From contig JACPPG010000036.1 of the NCBI GenBank assembly GCA_016191115.1, positions 1-64,000 on the forward strand: DNA of 64,000 nt, given 5' to 3'. Position 1 is the stretch's first letter, and every line of letters starts with the position of its first letter. The stretch is from Planctomycetia bacterium (GTDB lineage: Bacteria; Planctomycetota; Planctomycetia; Pirellulales; JACPPG01). Both the position numbers and the translations under genes were made by a program. The notes beneath the pieces are model-generated. The model made no database searches. It was not told the DNA's origin and was given only the letters and a program-made list of their open reading frames with translations. Shown piece after piece: positions 25,157-35,147 of the stretch.

Positions 25157-26299
25157 TCACGGGACCCACGCCTGCGGCTCTCCGCCTAGAGTCCGCCAAC
25201 TTTCCAGTTTTCGTGCGCGAAATCCCTCGAACTCGTCCGCGGCGATGGCCTGACGCGCCTCGGAAAGCAGCCGTTGGTAGTACGTCAGATTGTGAATCGA
25301 CAACAGGATCGGGCCGAGCATCTCGCGGGCCGTGAACAAGTGCCGCAAGTACCCGCGGCTGTGCTGGCACGCCGGGCAGGGGCAGCCCGACTCCAGGGGA
25401 CGCGCATCCCGCGAGAGGGACAAGTTCCGCAGCCGCAGCACGCCCGCGTCGGTGAAGGCCATCGCGTTGCGGCCGTTGCGGGTCGGCATGACGCAATCGA
25501 ACAGATCGACTCCGCGCCCGATGGCTTGCAACAGGTCGGCCGGCGTGCCCACCCCCATCAAGTACCGCGGCCGGTCGGTGGGAAGCTCTGGCAGGGTCGC
25601 CTCGAGCACGGCATGCCGGTCGAGCACCGTCTCGCCGACGCTCAGGCCGCCGATCGCGTAGCCGTGAAAATCGAGCTCCACGAGCGCCCGGGCGCACTCG
25701 ACGCGCAGCGCCGGATCGAGCCCACCCTGAACGATGCCGAACAGGGCCTGGTCCGCCCGACGGGCGGCTTGCCGCGAGCGGTGCGCCCAGCGCAGGGTCC
25801 GCTGCATCGCGTCCTCCACAAGGTCCGATGGCGCCGGGAGCGGCACGACGTGGTCGAGCACCATGGCCACGTCACTGCCGAGTGCCTCTTGAATGGCGAT
25901 AGCCCGCTCGGGTGACAGCGCCAGCGACCGGCCGTCGATGTGCGATCGAAACGTGGCGCCCTCCTCGGTGACCTTGACGTTCTCGGCCAGGCTGAACAAC
26001 TGGAATCCGCCGCTATCGGTGAGGATTGGTCCGGTCCAGCCAGAAAAGGCGTGCAATCCTCCCAGATCGGCCACGACGTCTTCGCCGGGCCGCAACGTCA
26101 GGTGATACGTATTGGCGAGGATTATCTGCGCGCCGGTAGCGCGCAATTGCTCAACCGTAACCCCCTTGACGGTGCCTTGCGTCCCGACCGGCATGAAGGC
26201 GGGCGTCTCGACAGGCCCATGCGGCGTATGGAACGTGCCGCACCGCGCGGCCGTGCGGCGATCGACGCGGTGTACCTCGAGGCGAACTGGTGCAATCAT
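25157..26299 (-). CDS. tgt: Queuine tRNA-ribosyltransferase
   Basis: 380 residues. Exchanges guanine 34 for a queuosine precursor in tRNAs with GUN anticodons. Catalytic and binding motifs: TDSGGFQ with D95, VQGG at about 190-193, and [13 protein letters not shown] with the nucleophile D268. The zinc site is CPCPAC (C306, C308, C311) plus a His in LSIHNLTYY. Length is normal for the bacterial enzyme. ATG at 26299 begins the conserved N-terminus ([11 protein letters not shown]); the frame continues open upstream without conservation. It normally heads a tgt-yajC-secDF operon, here interrupted by MITE-A copy 3. Confidence 0.94.
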   Translation of the reverse strand: MIAPVRLEVHRVDRRTAARCGTFHTPHGPVETPAFMPVGTQGTVKGVTVEQLRATGAQIILANTYHLTLRPGEDVVADLGGLHAFSGWTGPILTDSGGFQLFSLAENVKVTEEGATFRSHIDGRSLALSPERAIAIQEALGSDVAMVLDHVVPLPAPSDLVEDAMQRTLRWAHRSRQAARRADQALFGIVQGGLDPALRVECARALVELDFHGYAIGGLSVGETVLDRHAVLEATLPELPTDRPRYLMGVGTPADLLQAIGRGVDLFDCVMPTRNGRNAMAFTDAGVLRLRNLSLSRDARPLESGCPCPACQHSRGYLRHLFTAREMLGPILLSIHNLTYYQRLLSEARQAIAADEFEGFRARKLESWRTLGGEPQAWVP

Positions 26300-26487
26300 G
26301 GATCGCGCGTTTCGCGGCGCCGTGTGGTGCCAGGCGGCCGCTCGCCTCCGGCCATTGGTGCCAATACTGGCTCGTCCCGACTCGTCCAGCAGTGTGGAGC
26401 CGGGTGCCCATGGGTGCCATGCCGACGCTCGCCGTGGGCGTGCTCGAAGTTGCTGCTCGGCATGCCCGCCGTCGCTTGAGCACGACG

Positions 26488-27813
26488 CTAGTCGCCGCGG
26501 AGCTTCAGTCCTTGCACGGTGAGCTTTTCGCGCACTTCGTTGAGGCTGGTAACGCCGAAGTTCTTGCACTCCAGAAGCTCGTCCCCCGTGCGGCGCACCA
26601 GCTCGGAGATCGTGCTGATGCCCAGCCGGATCATGCACTTGCGGGCGCGAACCGACAGGTTCAGGTCGGCGATGGGCTTGGCGAGCAGGGCCTGCTCGTC
26701 GGGACTAACGATCTCGGGCTCGTAGCCGACGCGCAAGACGTGCTTGTCGGCGGCGAACTGGCCCAGCTCGAGCCCCTTCGAGGCGAGCATCTCCTTGATT
26801 TCCACCAGCGAGGTCTCGCCGAAGTTCTTGCTCGCCAGCAATTCCTGCTCGCTGGTGCGCGCCAAATCGCCCAAGGTCAACAGGCCCATTTTCTGCAAGC
26901 AGTTGCGGCTGCGGACCGAGAGCTCGAAATCCGTGACCGGAACGTTCAGAACCTGGCTCAGTCGATCGCGGCGGCGCTGCGCGTCCTCGTCGTAGAACAT
27001 GTCGCCCGAGGCCTGCGCGTCGCGGAAAAAAAGTCTGGCCCGCGGATGGTTCGGGTAGCTATCTAAAATCCGCAGGTAGCATTGGCGGGCGCGTTCGTAT
27101 TGCTGCCGATCCTCGTAGAGGATTCCCAGGTTCAAAAGCGAGCCGACGTGCGCGGGAAACTGGGCGGCCGACCGTTGGTACAGGTCCAAAGCCGTCTCGT
27201 CGTTGCCGCGGCGATCGTTCTCCAGGGCCAGCCCGAACAGCGCTCCCGGGTGGCGAGGATCGGCTTCCGCGGCCCGCTCGTAAAGCGCGACGGCCTCGTG
27301 CGGATTGCCGCCGAGCGCCCCGACGGTGGCGCCACGCTGGTAGAGGTATTCCGCCGATTGCTCCACGGAGCCTGAGAGTTGATCCAGTATCGCGAGAGCG
27401 CCTTGGGGGTCACCTTTGGCGCGGAGGGCCTCGGCCTGGGCCAGTGCGCAGGCGTCGCGATCGTATCCGGCCTTCGCCGCCGCCTGGTAGGCCCTGACCG
27501 CGTCGTCGTAGTGTTGCCGCGCGAATTGGGTCCTACCCAGGTAGAATTGGGCCAAAGCCCCCCCGTCGGCAGCCTTGAGCATCTCGTCTGCCAGGCGGTA
27601 TCGCCCCAACAGGTAGTAGCAAACCCCCAGCTTTGTCGCCGCGGCCGGGCTGTCGTTGTGCGTTGTCTCTAGTTCCTGGACCGCCTCGCGCAGCACGCGA
27701 TAGTTGGAGAAGTCGGCCGCGATCGCCTCCGCGATCTGCTGGACCTCCTTCGGGCCGAAAAGCGTGCTGGAAACGATCGCCTCTTTCAGATTCGTGTCGA
27801 TACCTTGCGGCAT
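26488..27813 (-). CDS. TPR protein with two RNA polymerase alpha-CTD-like domains
   Basis: 441 residues from ATG at 27813, with GAGGAG 9 bases upstream. Residues about 50-265 are tetratricopeptide repeats (for example [40 protein letters not shown]). Two helix-hairpin-helix domains like the C-terminal domain of RNA polymerase alpha follow. CTD 1, near 292-350, has [35 protein letters not shown] 2, near 375-440, has [37 protein letters not shown]. The motif ARxCL...L...T..EL....NFG..SL.E is the alpha-CTD pattern. No alpha N-terminal domain is present, so it is not the polymerase subunit. It may contact DNA UP-elements or regulators and so act as a scaffold in transcription; this is inference. 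Confidence 0.87.
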   Translation of the reverse strand: MPQGIDTNLKEAIVSSTLFGPKEVQQIAEAIAADFSNYRVLREAVQELETTHNDSPAAATKLGVCYYLLGRYRLADEMLKAADGGALAQFYLGRTQFARQHYDDAVRAYQAAAKAGYDRDACALAQAEALRAKGDPQGALAILDQLSGSVEQSAEYLYQRGATVGALGGNPHEAVALYERAAEADPRHPGALFGLALENDRRGNDETALDLYQRSAAQFPAHVGSLLNLGILYEDRQQYERARQCYLRILDSYPNHPRARLFFRDAQASGDMFYDEDAQRRRDRLSQVLNVPVTDFELSVRSRNCLQKMGLLTLGDLARTSEQELLASKNFGETSLVEIKEMLASKGLELGQFAADKHVLRVGYEPEIVSPDEQALLAKPIADLNLSVRARKCMIRLGISTISELVRRTGDELLECKNFGVTSLNEVREKLTVQGLKLRGD

Positions 27814-27964
27814 TGCCGAAAGCTCCTCTAGAAAGCGCCAACTCGACGAGCAGGGCGCAGACACGCGCAGCCGGTGAGAGGCACACCCCAAACCGCCACG
27901 CAAAAGCCGAATTCCCTTAATATACTGAACCGCCCCACCCTCGCAACGCCAGCACGGCAGGCTA

Positions 27965-28091
27965 CAAGGAGAACTGCAAAGTCCGGGGTCTGGCTCATTT
28001 TTCGGCGCAAACCATTTCTCAATTCTTCCGAAGGACGCCTGCCCGAAAAATGTGTCTGACCCCCTCTCTCAGGACTTTGCAGTTCTCCTGG
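27965..28091. mobile_element. MITE-B copy A, palindromic, flanked by 8-bp repeats
   Basis: Terminal inverted repeats of about 20 bp: AGGAGAACTGCAAAGTCC on the left and its complement on the right, ending CTCCTGG. Inner arms GGGTC/GACCC and ATTTTTCGG/CCGAAAAAT extend the pairing, so the element is one large hairpin. The 8-mer GCAGGCTA flanks it at 27957-27964 and 28092-28099. It lies in the divergent promoter region of the TPR-CTD gene and zwf. The flank is repetitive (aggctacaggctag), so the duplication here is less secure than for copy B. Confidence 0.8.
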
Positions 28092-28211
28092 GCAGGCTAC
28101 AGGCTAGAGTCTGCGGGCTACAAGGGGCTTGCAGTGGCGTGTCACCTGTCGCCCGTTTTTGGGTATTCTTCGTCCTTTGGCCTCTAGCCTGTCGCCTGGA
28201 GCCTGTTCACC

Positions 28212-29669
28212 ATGCCCAATGCATTCATCATCTTTGGCGCGTCGGGCGATCTGACGACGCGAAAGCTGGTTCCGGCGCTCTACCAGTTGCACCGCAAGAA
28301 GCGCCTGCCAGCCGGAACGCAGATCGTGGGCTTTTCGCGGACCCGATTCTCGCACGAGCAATGGCGCGCCCACCTCGGGGAAAGCACGTCCCGATTCATC
28401 GGCCAGTATTTCCAGCAGTCCTCCTGGGACGAGTTCGCCAAGAGCCTCTACTACCAGCCCGGCGACGTCTCCCAAGCAGCCGATCTGGAATCGCTGGCCG
28501 GCTTGCTCGACCAGATGAAGGCCGGCGCGGGGGGGGTCCGGGTCTACTACCTTGCCACGGCGCCACAGTTCTATGAAACGGTCGTCACCAGGCTGGGCGG
28601 TTGCCGCCGCCTGGCCGACGAGTCGCAGGGCATCTGCCGCCTGGTGATCGAGAAGCCCTTCGGCTCGGACCTGAAAACAGCCCGCGAGCTCAACGAGATC
28701 GTCCACCGCGTCTTCAATGAGCATCAGGTTTATCGCATCGACCACTACCTGGGCAAGGAGACGGTGCAGAACATCCTGGTGTTCCGCTTCGCCAACTCGA
28801 TCTTCGAGCCCCTGTGGAACCGCAACTACATCGACCACGTGCAAATCACCGCGGCCGAGGAAGTAACAGTTGGCCGACGGGCCGGCTACTACGAGACGGC
28901 CGGCGCGCTGCGCGACATGTTCCAGAACCATTTGCTGCAGTTGCTCACCTTTACGGCCATGGAAGTGCCGGCCCGCTTCGACGCCGATCTGGTGCGCAAC
29001 GAAAAAGTGAAGGTGTTGCAATCGATCCGGCCGTTTTCGCCCGAAGACGTGGCCGAGGCGACGGTCCGCGGCCAATACGCCGGCTATCGCAACGAGGAAG
29101 GGGTCGCCGCCGACAGCCAGACGGCCACGTTCGCTGCCGCGAAGCTGCACGTCGACAATTGGCGCTGGCAGGGCGTGCCCTTCTACTTGCGGAGCGGCAA
29201 GGCCATGAGCTGCCGCACGACGCAGATCGTGATCCAGTTCCGGCAACCGCCGCACGTCCTCTTCCCCGACCTTGCCCGCCACAAGAATGAGGCCAACCGC
29301 CTGGTGATCCACATCCAGCCGGCCGAAGGGATGCAATTGCACTTCCTGACGAAAGTGCCGGACGCGGGCATGAAGATGCGCTTGACCGACCTGGAGTTCC
29401 GCTTCGACACGGAATTCCCCGAGGCGATGCCCGACGCCTACGAGCGGCTGCTCTTGGACGTGCTCGCGGGTGACGCGAGCCTGTTTGCCCGCAGCGACGA
29501 AGTGGAGCTGGCCTGGGGAATCGTCGATCCGATCCGCATGAGTTGGGAGCGGACCGGGTTGCCCGATTTGGCCATCTATGAGCCGGAAGCCTGGGGCCCG
29601 ATCGAGTGCCAAAAATGGCTGTGGGAAGACCACCGTGAGTGGTTGGACGTGTGCCCCGTGCTGAAATGA
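28212..29669 (+). CDS. zwf: Glucose-6-phosphate 1-dehydrogenase
   Basis: 485 residues, normal length. Oxidises glucose 6-phosphate with NADP+ (or NAD+) in the oxidative pentose-phosphate pathway. Motifs: nucleotide-binding GASGDL (9-14), EKPFG (147-151), the substrate signature RIDHYLGKE (175-183), and the catalytic-base histidine H240 in MFQNHLLQ. The ATG at 28212 is the first codon of the conserved N-terminus. A single gene, convergent with the next gene (stops 11 bases apart). MITE-B copy A sits in its upstream region and could affect expression. Confidence 0.95.
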   Translation: MPNAFIIFGASGDLTTRKLVPALYQLHRKKRLPAGTQIVGFSRTRFSHEQWRAHLGESTSRFIGQYFQQSSWDEFAKSLYYQPGDVSQAADLESLAGLLDQMKAGAGGVRVYYLATAPQFYETVVTRLGGCRRLADESQGICRLVIEKPFGSDLKTARELNEIVHRVFNEHQVYRIDHYLGKETVQNILVFRFANSIFEPLWNRNYIDHVQITAAEEVTVGRRAGYYETAGALRDMFQNHLLQLLTFTAMEVPARFDADLVRNEKVKVLQSIRPFSPEDVAEATVRGQYAGYRNEEGVAADSQTATFAAAKLHVDNWRWQGVPFYLRSGKAMSCRTTQIVIQFRQPPHVLFPDLARHKNEANRLVIHIQPAEGMQLHFLTKVPDAGMKMRLTDLEFRFDTEFPEAMPDAYERLLLDVLAGDASLFARSDEVELAWGIVDPIRMSWERTGLPDLAIYEPEAWGPIECQKWLWEDHREWLDVCPVLK

Positions 29670-29680
29670 AGTCAAAGCAG

Positions 29681-31843
29681 CTACGGATCGCGCCCTGCGT
29701 CGGCGTGACCAGCTTCGTGAAATGGCTGCCCCGACTCGTACAACCGCAGCCGCGAGGCGACGTCTTCGGCCAACGATGAATTGCCGGCCGCCCGCGCGAG
29801 TTCGAGGGCGCGGCGGGCCGTGGCCACTGCGTCGGCGTATCGCCCCGCCTCGGCGTAGGCGGCCGCCAGCGTGTCGAGCAGCCCGGCGTCTTCCTTGCCT
29901 CTTTCACGTTCGGCCCGTTTTTGCACCGTGTGCTCGGCGACCGTCACCGCCTCGGCGCCATGGCGGACTTGCGGATCGGGATGCGTGGCCAGGATCCACG
30001 CCAGCTCGTTGCCTACCAGCGTGGCATTGGGCATGCGCGCGTGGGCAGAGCGCAGCTCGCCGGCGGCCCCCAACGCGTCGCCCTCGGCCCGCAGCGACCG
30101 CGCCAGCTCGATCGCGGCCAGTTCGTTGTCCGGCCGTAGTTTCACTGCCTGGCGGAAGTGCGCTACCGCCTCGTCCAGCCGGCGCGCGCGAATCAGGTAC
30201 CGGCCGAGCAGCCAGTGCGCTTCGCCAAGTTGCGGATCATAGCGAAGGGCAAGGGCGAGTTGCGCGGCAGCTTCCTCATCCTTGCGCTCTTCAGCGAGAG
30301 CCAATCCCCGGTTGTAGTACGCAGCGGCGAAGTCCGGCTTAACCTGAATCGCCTTCTCGAACGCGACGGCGGCGTCGCCAAATCGCTTGTCGTCCAAGAG
30401 TCCCGTGCCGAGCGTGAACCAGGTCACCTCGACGTCGCGCAATTGCGGCAGGGGCCAGTTGGCCGGGATCGCGGCGGCAAGCGCCAGCAGCAACCCCGGC
30501 CCCCACTGCCGCCACCATGTGCCGGCGCGTGCCGAGCGAATCATCTCTGGCAAGGCGTCCAGGCCGGCCGCCGCGAACAGCACCATGATCGGCACCATCG
30601 AGAAGCGATACCGCGCGAAGACGAAAAAGATCGCGATCGACGCCGCCAGCGTCACCAGCATGGCATAGAGCAATGCCACGCGCCGCCACTGGCGGCGCGT
30701 GGCCCACATACCCAACACCGCCAAGGGGCACAAAACGCCGAAGTTCAGAAACCAACCGAGCCCGCGCAAGAGCCAAGAAAACTGCGCGAAGACCTCGATG
30801 CCTTCGGCATCCACTAGCTCGATTGCGCTAAAGACCAGGAAGACCTTCCAGACCAGGAGTCGCAACCAATCGCCCGGCTGCGCGCGGATGTAATCGAATG
30901 CCCGCTTCAGCCAGTAGTCGGACACCTCGCCTGGCGAAAGCGCGCGGCCCAGCGCCTGTTCGGCCAGCCGCGTGGCGTCGGCCCGCTCGTGCAGGGGATC
31001 GCCGTGGCCTGGCACGAGCGACTCGTAGCGGCCGCTCGCGCCTTGGTGATTGCCGATGTAGAAGTTCGGTCCTACCTGGGCGGTAGTGAGAGCGAACTCG
31101 CCGCCGACGCGATAGTTGCGCCAGCCGACGGGCAACAGCACGGCGGCCGCCGCGGCCGTGAAGACGGCCAGCCACGTGGCGCGCCTCGCAAGCGGCGTGT
31201 CGCGAAAATCGAGCAAAAGCCACAGGGCGATCACGGGGTACAGCAGGCGGGCGTTCTCGCGATTAAGCAGTAAGGCGCCAAACGCGATTCCGACCGCCGC
31301 GAGCCACGCCCCACCCCGGCGCGTGAGGAACTCGCCCAATAGCGCGAGCAAAAGTGACACAAGCCACAGGTCGAGCGACGCCTTCTGGATCAAGCCGTCG
31401 AAGAAGATGGCTGGCGGATAGATCGCCAGGAGTGCGCCCGCCAACAGACCCACGCGTGGAGAGACGAATCGCCGCCCGGCGCAGGCCAACAGCACGCAGG
31501 AAGTGGCCCCTAGCACGGCCTGCAGCAGCCGTGCCAGCATGACGTGATGGCCGCCGATCTTGTAGATCACAGCCAGAAAGTATGGGTAGAGCGGCGCCTG
31601 ATAGAAGACTTCGTGGCCCAGCCAGTCGCCGGCGGCGATTCTTTGTGCCCAGCCGTCGTACTCGCGTCCGTCGGTGACGAGCGTGGAAAAAGGGAGCGCG
31701 TCCCGCAGCTCGTGCAGGTACAAGCCGCGCAGGGCCAGGGCTGCCAGAAAGATCGCCACGTAAGGCCAACGAGGCGCTGTCGGAGCCTCAACGACGGCAT
31801 CGCCTGACGCGCGCGGGCCCGGTTGCTCTTTGCGCTTCGTCAT
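29681..31843 (-). CDS. Polytopic membrane protein with glycosyltransferase-like N-terminus and TPR C-terminus
   Basis: 720 residues from ATG at 31843. Residues about 25-470 hold roughly ten transmembrane helices in the style of GT-C (PMT/ArnT-like) glycosyltransferases: LRGLYLHELRDALPFSTLVT then DGREYDGWAQRIAAGDW (a D-x-E-like acidic loop after helix 1), and AIYPPAIFFDGLIQKASLDL. The last 230 residues are soluble TPRs (AIQVKPDFAAAYYNRGLALA, LDEAVAHFRQAVKLRPDNE). This GT-C plus TPR pairing fits lipid-linked sugar transfer to exported proteins or glycans, but neither donor nor acceptor can be read. The frame is open upstream to 32002 without conservation. Confidence 0.75.
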   Translation of the reverse strand: MTKRKEQPGPRASGDAVVEAPTAPRWPYVAIFLAALALRGLYLHELRDALPFSTLVTDGREYDGWAQRIAAGDWLGHEVFYQAPLYPYFLAVIYKIGGHHVMLARLLQAVLGATSCVLLACAGRRFVSPRVGLLAGALLAIYPPAIFFDGLIQKASLDLWLVSLLLALLGEFLTRRGGAWLAAVGIAFGALLLNRENARLLYPVIALWLLLDFRDTPLARRATWLAVFTAAAAAVLLPVGWRNYRVGGEFALTTAQVGPNFYIGNHQGASGRYESLVPGHGDPLHERADATRLAEQALGRALSPGEVSDYWLKRAFDYIRAQPGDWLRLLVWKVFLVFSAIELVDAEGIEVFAQFSWLLRGLGWFLNFGVLCPLAVLGMWATRRQWRRVALLYAMLVTLAASIAIFFVFARYRFSMVPIMVLFAAAGLDALPEMIRSARAGTWWRQWGPGLLLALAAAIPANWPLPQLRDVEVTWFTLGTGLLDDKRFGDAAVAFEKAIQVKPDFAAAYYNRGLALAEERKDEEAAAQLALALRYDPQLGEAHWLLGRYLIRARRLDEAVAHFRQAVKLRPDNELAAIELARSLRAEGDALGAAGELRSAHARMPNATLVGNELAWILATHPDPQVRHGAEAVTVAEHTVQKRAERERGKEDAGLLDTLAAAYAEAGRYADAVATARRALELARAAGNSSLAEDVASRLRLYESGQPFHEAGHADAGRDP

Positions 31844-31943
31844 CGGTGGCAGGTGACCGCCCAGGCATTGCCGCGAATCGCCGCCGTCGTGTGCGTAGTA
31901 TAAACCACCGGCGGCCGCGCCGGCTGGGACAGGACCGATGTTC

Positions 31944-33626
31944 CTACCGCCGCCCGAAGCAGACCAGGCACATATCGTCGCTTTGCGCTCGCTGGCCGAC
32001 AAACTGCTTCACGTCCGCCAACAAGCCCGGACCGAGTTGCTTGACACCCTCGGCAGGGCTCGTCAGGCGGGCTTCCAGCCGGTCGAGGCCGTACAGGTCG
32101 CCGGCGGCGTTCATGGCTTCGCTAAGCCCGTCTGTGAACAGCGTCAGCGAGTCTCCGGCGGCCAGGCGAACGGCGAACTGCTGGTACTCATGATCGGCGT
32201 CCACGCCCAGGGGGACGCCTGCCGCGTCGACGCCGATCGCCTCGACGGTCGCGTCGGCATGGCGGAGGAAGGGCGCCATGTGGCCGGCGTTGACGATCGT
32301 CACTTCGTGCTGTTGTTGATCCAGCACGGCGATGATGATTGTCACGAATCGGTCTTCCCACCCACTGGCGCTGAAGGCCGCGTTCAATCGGTCCATTGCC
32401 GCTGCCGGACTCGCCTCGCTTGCCAGGCAATAGCGGGCCTCGCTCGACAACTTGGCCGTCAAGAGCGCGGCCGCGATCCCCTTGCCCGACACGTCGGCCA
32501 ACACCATCGCCAGCCGTTTGCCGGGCAGGGGCACGTAGTCGAAGTAGTCGCCGCCCACCTGGTTGGCAGCCTCGTAGAAATCGAAGAAATCGTACCCTTC
32601 GATCACAGGCGGGGCGCTGGGCAGAAAGCCTTGCTGGACCTTGTGGGCCAGTTGCAAGTCGCGCTCCAGTCCTTGCTGGCGCAGCGCGGCTTCGTGCAAC
32701 TGCGCGTTCTCGATGGCGAAGGCTGCCTGGCCGGCGACGCTCACCAGCACGTCCAGGTCCTCCTGCTGGAACCGGCTTCGCTGGTCGAGCGTGTCGATCT
32801 GGATCGCCCCCAGTGCCCGGCCCGTGCTATCGACCAAAGGCGCGCACATCATCGAGCGGATGCGGAAATCGGCGATGCTTTGGCTCGAGTCGAACCGCGC
32901 GTCGCTGGCCGCGTCGGCCGATAGGATCGCTTCCTTTCCGGCCATGACCTGGCTCATGATCGTGCGGCTGATCCGCACCGTCTCATCGGCGTCAGACCGC
33001 CGGTGCTTGACCGCCTTGGGCACAAGGGGGCCGTTCTCGCCAAGCTGCAAGACGACAAACCCGCGATCGGCCTGCAGGAAGATCTTGAACAAGCTGTCGA
33101 GTATCTTGGGCAAAACCTGATCGACGGCGATCGCCGAGCCGAGGTTCTGGTTGATTTCGAGCAGCGCCTTCAGCTTCGCTTCGGCGTTGACCGTCAGCCG
33201 CAGGCTGTCGCGACTACCGCTGACGTCGAGCTTCGAGACGACCGTCGAGCCGGTTGTGGCGCCCGTGTCGTCGACCAGCTCGGCAGCCAGCCCGCGCCAT
33301 TGGGAGTCGGTCGCCGAGGCCGACGGTTTGCCCGGCACGCCGCGGTGGAACGTGAACAACAGGTCGCAGATCTTGATGCGGTCGTTGTCTTCGAGCCGGT
33401 GGCGTTCGTGGATCTGCTGGCCGTTGACGAACGTCCCATTGCGGCTCTTCAAGTCCTCGACGAAGAAGTCGGGGCCGATCGCCAGGATTTGCGCGTGCTG
33501 GCGGCTGATGGCGCCGACGTCGAGCACGATGTCGCAATCGGGGTGGCGGCCCAGCACCGATTTCTCGCCTTCCAGCGGAAACTGCTGACCGGGATTCAGC
33601 CCTTTAAGGACTTGTAGTACGGCCAT
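31944..33626 (-). CDS. FHA-GAF-PP2C (SpoIIE-type) serine phosphatase
   Basis: 560 residues from ATG at 33626. The FHA domain (6-95) has GRHPDCDIVL, SRQHAQI and SRNGTFVNG, giving phosphothreonine binding. A GAF domain (about 150-300) includes VLPKILDSLFKIFLQADRGF and MCAPLVDSTGRALGAIQIDT. A SpoIIE/RsbU phosphatase follows (about 330-560): VQQGFLPSAPP, GGDYFDYVPLPGKRLAMVLA, DVSGKG, NAGHMAPFLR, LFTDGLSEAMNA and the final SDDMCLVCF, with the metal Asp residues in place. Such proteins dephosphorylate anti-sigma antagonists or FHA-recognised partners in response to a small ligand or redox state. No kinase gene is adjacent. Confidence 0.9.
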   Translation of the reverse strand: MAVLQVLKGLNPGQQFPLEGEKSVLGRHPDCDIVLDVGAISRQHAQILAIGPDFFVEDLKSRNGTFVNGQQIHERHRLEDNDRIKICDLLFTFHRGVPGKPSASATDSQWRGLAAELVDDTGATTGSTVVSKLDVSGSRDSLRLTVNAEAKLKALLEINQNLGSAIAVDQVLPKILDSLFKIFLQADRGFVVLQLGENGPLVPKAVKHRRSDADETVRISRTIMSQVMAGKEAILSADAASDARFDSSQSIADFRIRSMMCAPLVDSTGRALGAIQIDTLDQRSRFQQEDLDVLVSVAGQAAFAIENAQLHEAALRQQGLERDLQLAHKVQQGFLPSAPPVIEGYDFFDFYEAANQVGGDYFDYVPLPGKRLAMVLADVSGKGIAAALLTAKLSSEARYCLASEASPAAAMDRLNAAFSASGWEDRFVTIIIAVLDQQQHEVTIVNAGHMAPFLRHADATVEAIGVDAAGVPLGVDADHEYQQFAVRLAAGDSLTLFTDGLSEAMNAAGDLYGLDRLEARLTSPAEGVKQLGPGLLADVKQFVGQRAQSDDMCLVCFGRR

Positions 33627-33825
33627 GACGGATACGGCGCGAGCGCGAGAGCGGGTCCCTCTTTGGGCGGACGGCGAGACACAGTCCGCCGCACAAGCGG
33701 CCGGCAAAGAGCCGGCATCAGCGTGCGATTCTACGCCTGCCCAACAACGGGCGTCAACCGGCCGGGCAAAGCAGCTTGCCCGGTCGTCAGCTTGAAGTCG
33801 GAGTCCGTTCCGCGAAGCTCTTGCC
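33627..33825. other. Divergent intergenic region
   Basis: No gene seen. It should carry the promoter of the phosphatase gene on the minus strand. It leads into the 86-bp hairpin repeat. Confidence 0.4.
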
Positions 33826-33911
33826 TGTAGGAGGCGACTCCTATCGCCGATGGGCGGAGCGCGGTTCAACCATTGCACCAGACTCATCGGCGACGGGAGT
33901 CGGCTCCTACA
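33826..33911. repeat. 86-bp hairpin repeat (family C), copy 1
   Basis: Begins TGTAGGAGGCGACTCC with TATCGCCGAT and ends with the near-complement ATCGGCGACGGGAGTCGGCT, CCTACA. The arms are about 26 bases with 2-3 mismatches. A second copy of identical length is at 52528-52613, and half copies are at 55588 and 61121. Confidence 0.8.
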
Positions 33912-34033
33912 GAAACCTCCCCTGCCCCGCGTAGTTGCTTGACGCATGCCGCGCACACCGGGAGACTGGGCAATCGATCCGCGATGCCACGCCTTCGCGG
34001 ACCGCTCGCGCACGTCATTACAAGGACTCAACC

Positions 34034-35128
34034 ATGGCCAAGATCGGCGTCGGGCTTGTCGGCAGCCAGTTCATCACCACGCAGCATTACGAAGCGCTAC
34101 AGCACGTCGCCGACGCCGACGTGCTGGCCGTGGCCTCGCCGACGATCGAGCACGTCCGCTCGTTTGCCGAGAAGCGCCGCATCCCACGGTGGTTCGTCGA
34201 CTATCGCCAACTGTACGAGCTGCCGGAGATCCAACTCGTGGTGCTGGGGCTTCCCAACGACCTGCATTGCGAGGCCGTGGTCGCCGCCGCCGCCGCTCGC
34301 AAGCACGTCGTGCTGGAAAAGCCCATGGCCATGAACCTGGCCGAGTGCGACCGCATGATCGAGGCCTGCCGCGCCGCGGGCGTGAAGCTCATGTACGCCG
34401 AAGAGCTGTGCTTTGCCCCTAAGTACGTCAGGCTCAAACAGCTCGTCGACTCAGCCGCCCTGGGCAAACCGCACCTGGTGAAGCAGATGGAAAAACATTC
34501 CGGGCCGCATGCCGCCTGGTTCTGGGACGCGGACCGCAGCGGCGGCGGCGTCACGCTCGACATGGGCTGCCACGCCGTCGAGTTCTTTCGCTGGCTGCAG
34601 TCGGGGCCGGATTGCCGCAACCGGCCGCGGGCCACGAGCGTCTACGCGCAGATGGGCACCTACGTCCATGGCGACAAGACGCGCGCCGACGATGAAGCCT
34701 TGATCATCGTCGAGTTCGACAATGGCTGCGTCGGCCTGGCGGAAGAGAGCTGGGCCAAGCTGGGGGGTATGGACGATCGGGCCGAAGTGTACGGTTCCGC
34801 GGGCGTCGCCTTTGCCGATCTCTTGCGCGGCAACTCGATCCACACCTATTCCGAGCGCGGCTACGACTACGCCGTCGAGAAAGCCAGCCAGACGACCGGC
34901 TGGAGCTTCACCATCTACGAAGAGAACTGGAACTACGGATTCCCGCAGGAGATGGCCCATTTCGTCGAGTGCGTCCGCGACGACAAGCAGCCGATCGTCA
35001 CCGGCGAAGACGGTCGGGCGACGCTGGAAATCATCATGGCCGCCTACGCCAGCGCCGGCGCCGGCAAGAAAATCCCACTACCGTTCAAGACCGCCGCGAA
35101 ACGGCCGATCGACCTGTGGCGGGGCTGA
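34034..35128 (+). CDS. Gfo/Idh/MocA family oxidoreductase
   Basis: 364 residues. N-terminal NAD(P)-binding Rossmann domain (IGVGLVGSQFITTQHYEAL) with the family motif EKPMA near residue 96 and IEACRAAGVKLMYAEELCFA after it. The C-terminal alpha/beta substrate domain includes GGGVTLDMGCHAVEFFRWLQ and VECVRDDKQPIVTGEDG. These enzymes oxidise or reduce sugars, inositols and their derivatives, and are numerous in planctomycetes. ATG at 34034 lies right before the Rossmann strand. A single gene, convergent with the NAD-kinase-like gene. Substrate unknown. Confidence 0.9.
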   Translation: MAKIGVGLVGSQFITTQHYEALQHVADADVLAVASPTIEHVRSFAEKRRIPRWFVDYRQLYELPEIQLVVLGLPNDLHCEAVVAAAAARKHVVLEKPMAMNLAECDRMIEACRAAGVKLMYAEELCFAPKYVRLKQLVDSAALGKPHLVKQMEKHSGPHAAWFWDADRSGGGVTLDMGCHAVEFFRWLQSGPDCRNRPRATSVYAQMGTYVHGDKTRADDEALIIVEFDNGCVGLAEESWAKLGGMDDRAEVYGSAGVAFADLLRGNSIHTYSERGYDYAVEKASQTTGWSFTIYEENWNYGFPQEMAHFVECVRDDKQPIVTGEDGRATLEIIMAAYASAGAGKKIPLPFKTAAKRPIDLWRG

Positions 35129-35147
35129 CCACCCTGCCGCCGCGGCG

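Noticed and set aside
27874..28211. Small plus-strand ORFs in the region before zwf
   Set aside because: They are translations of MITE-B copy A and flanking low-complexity sequence.
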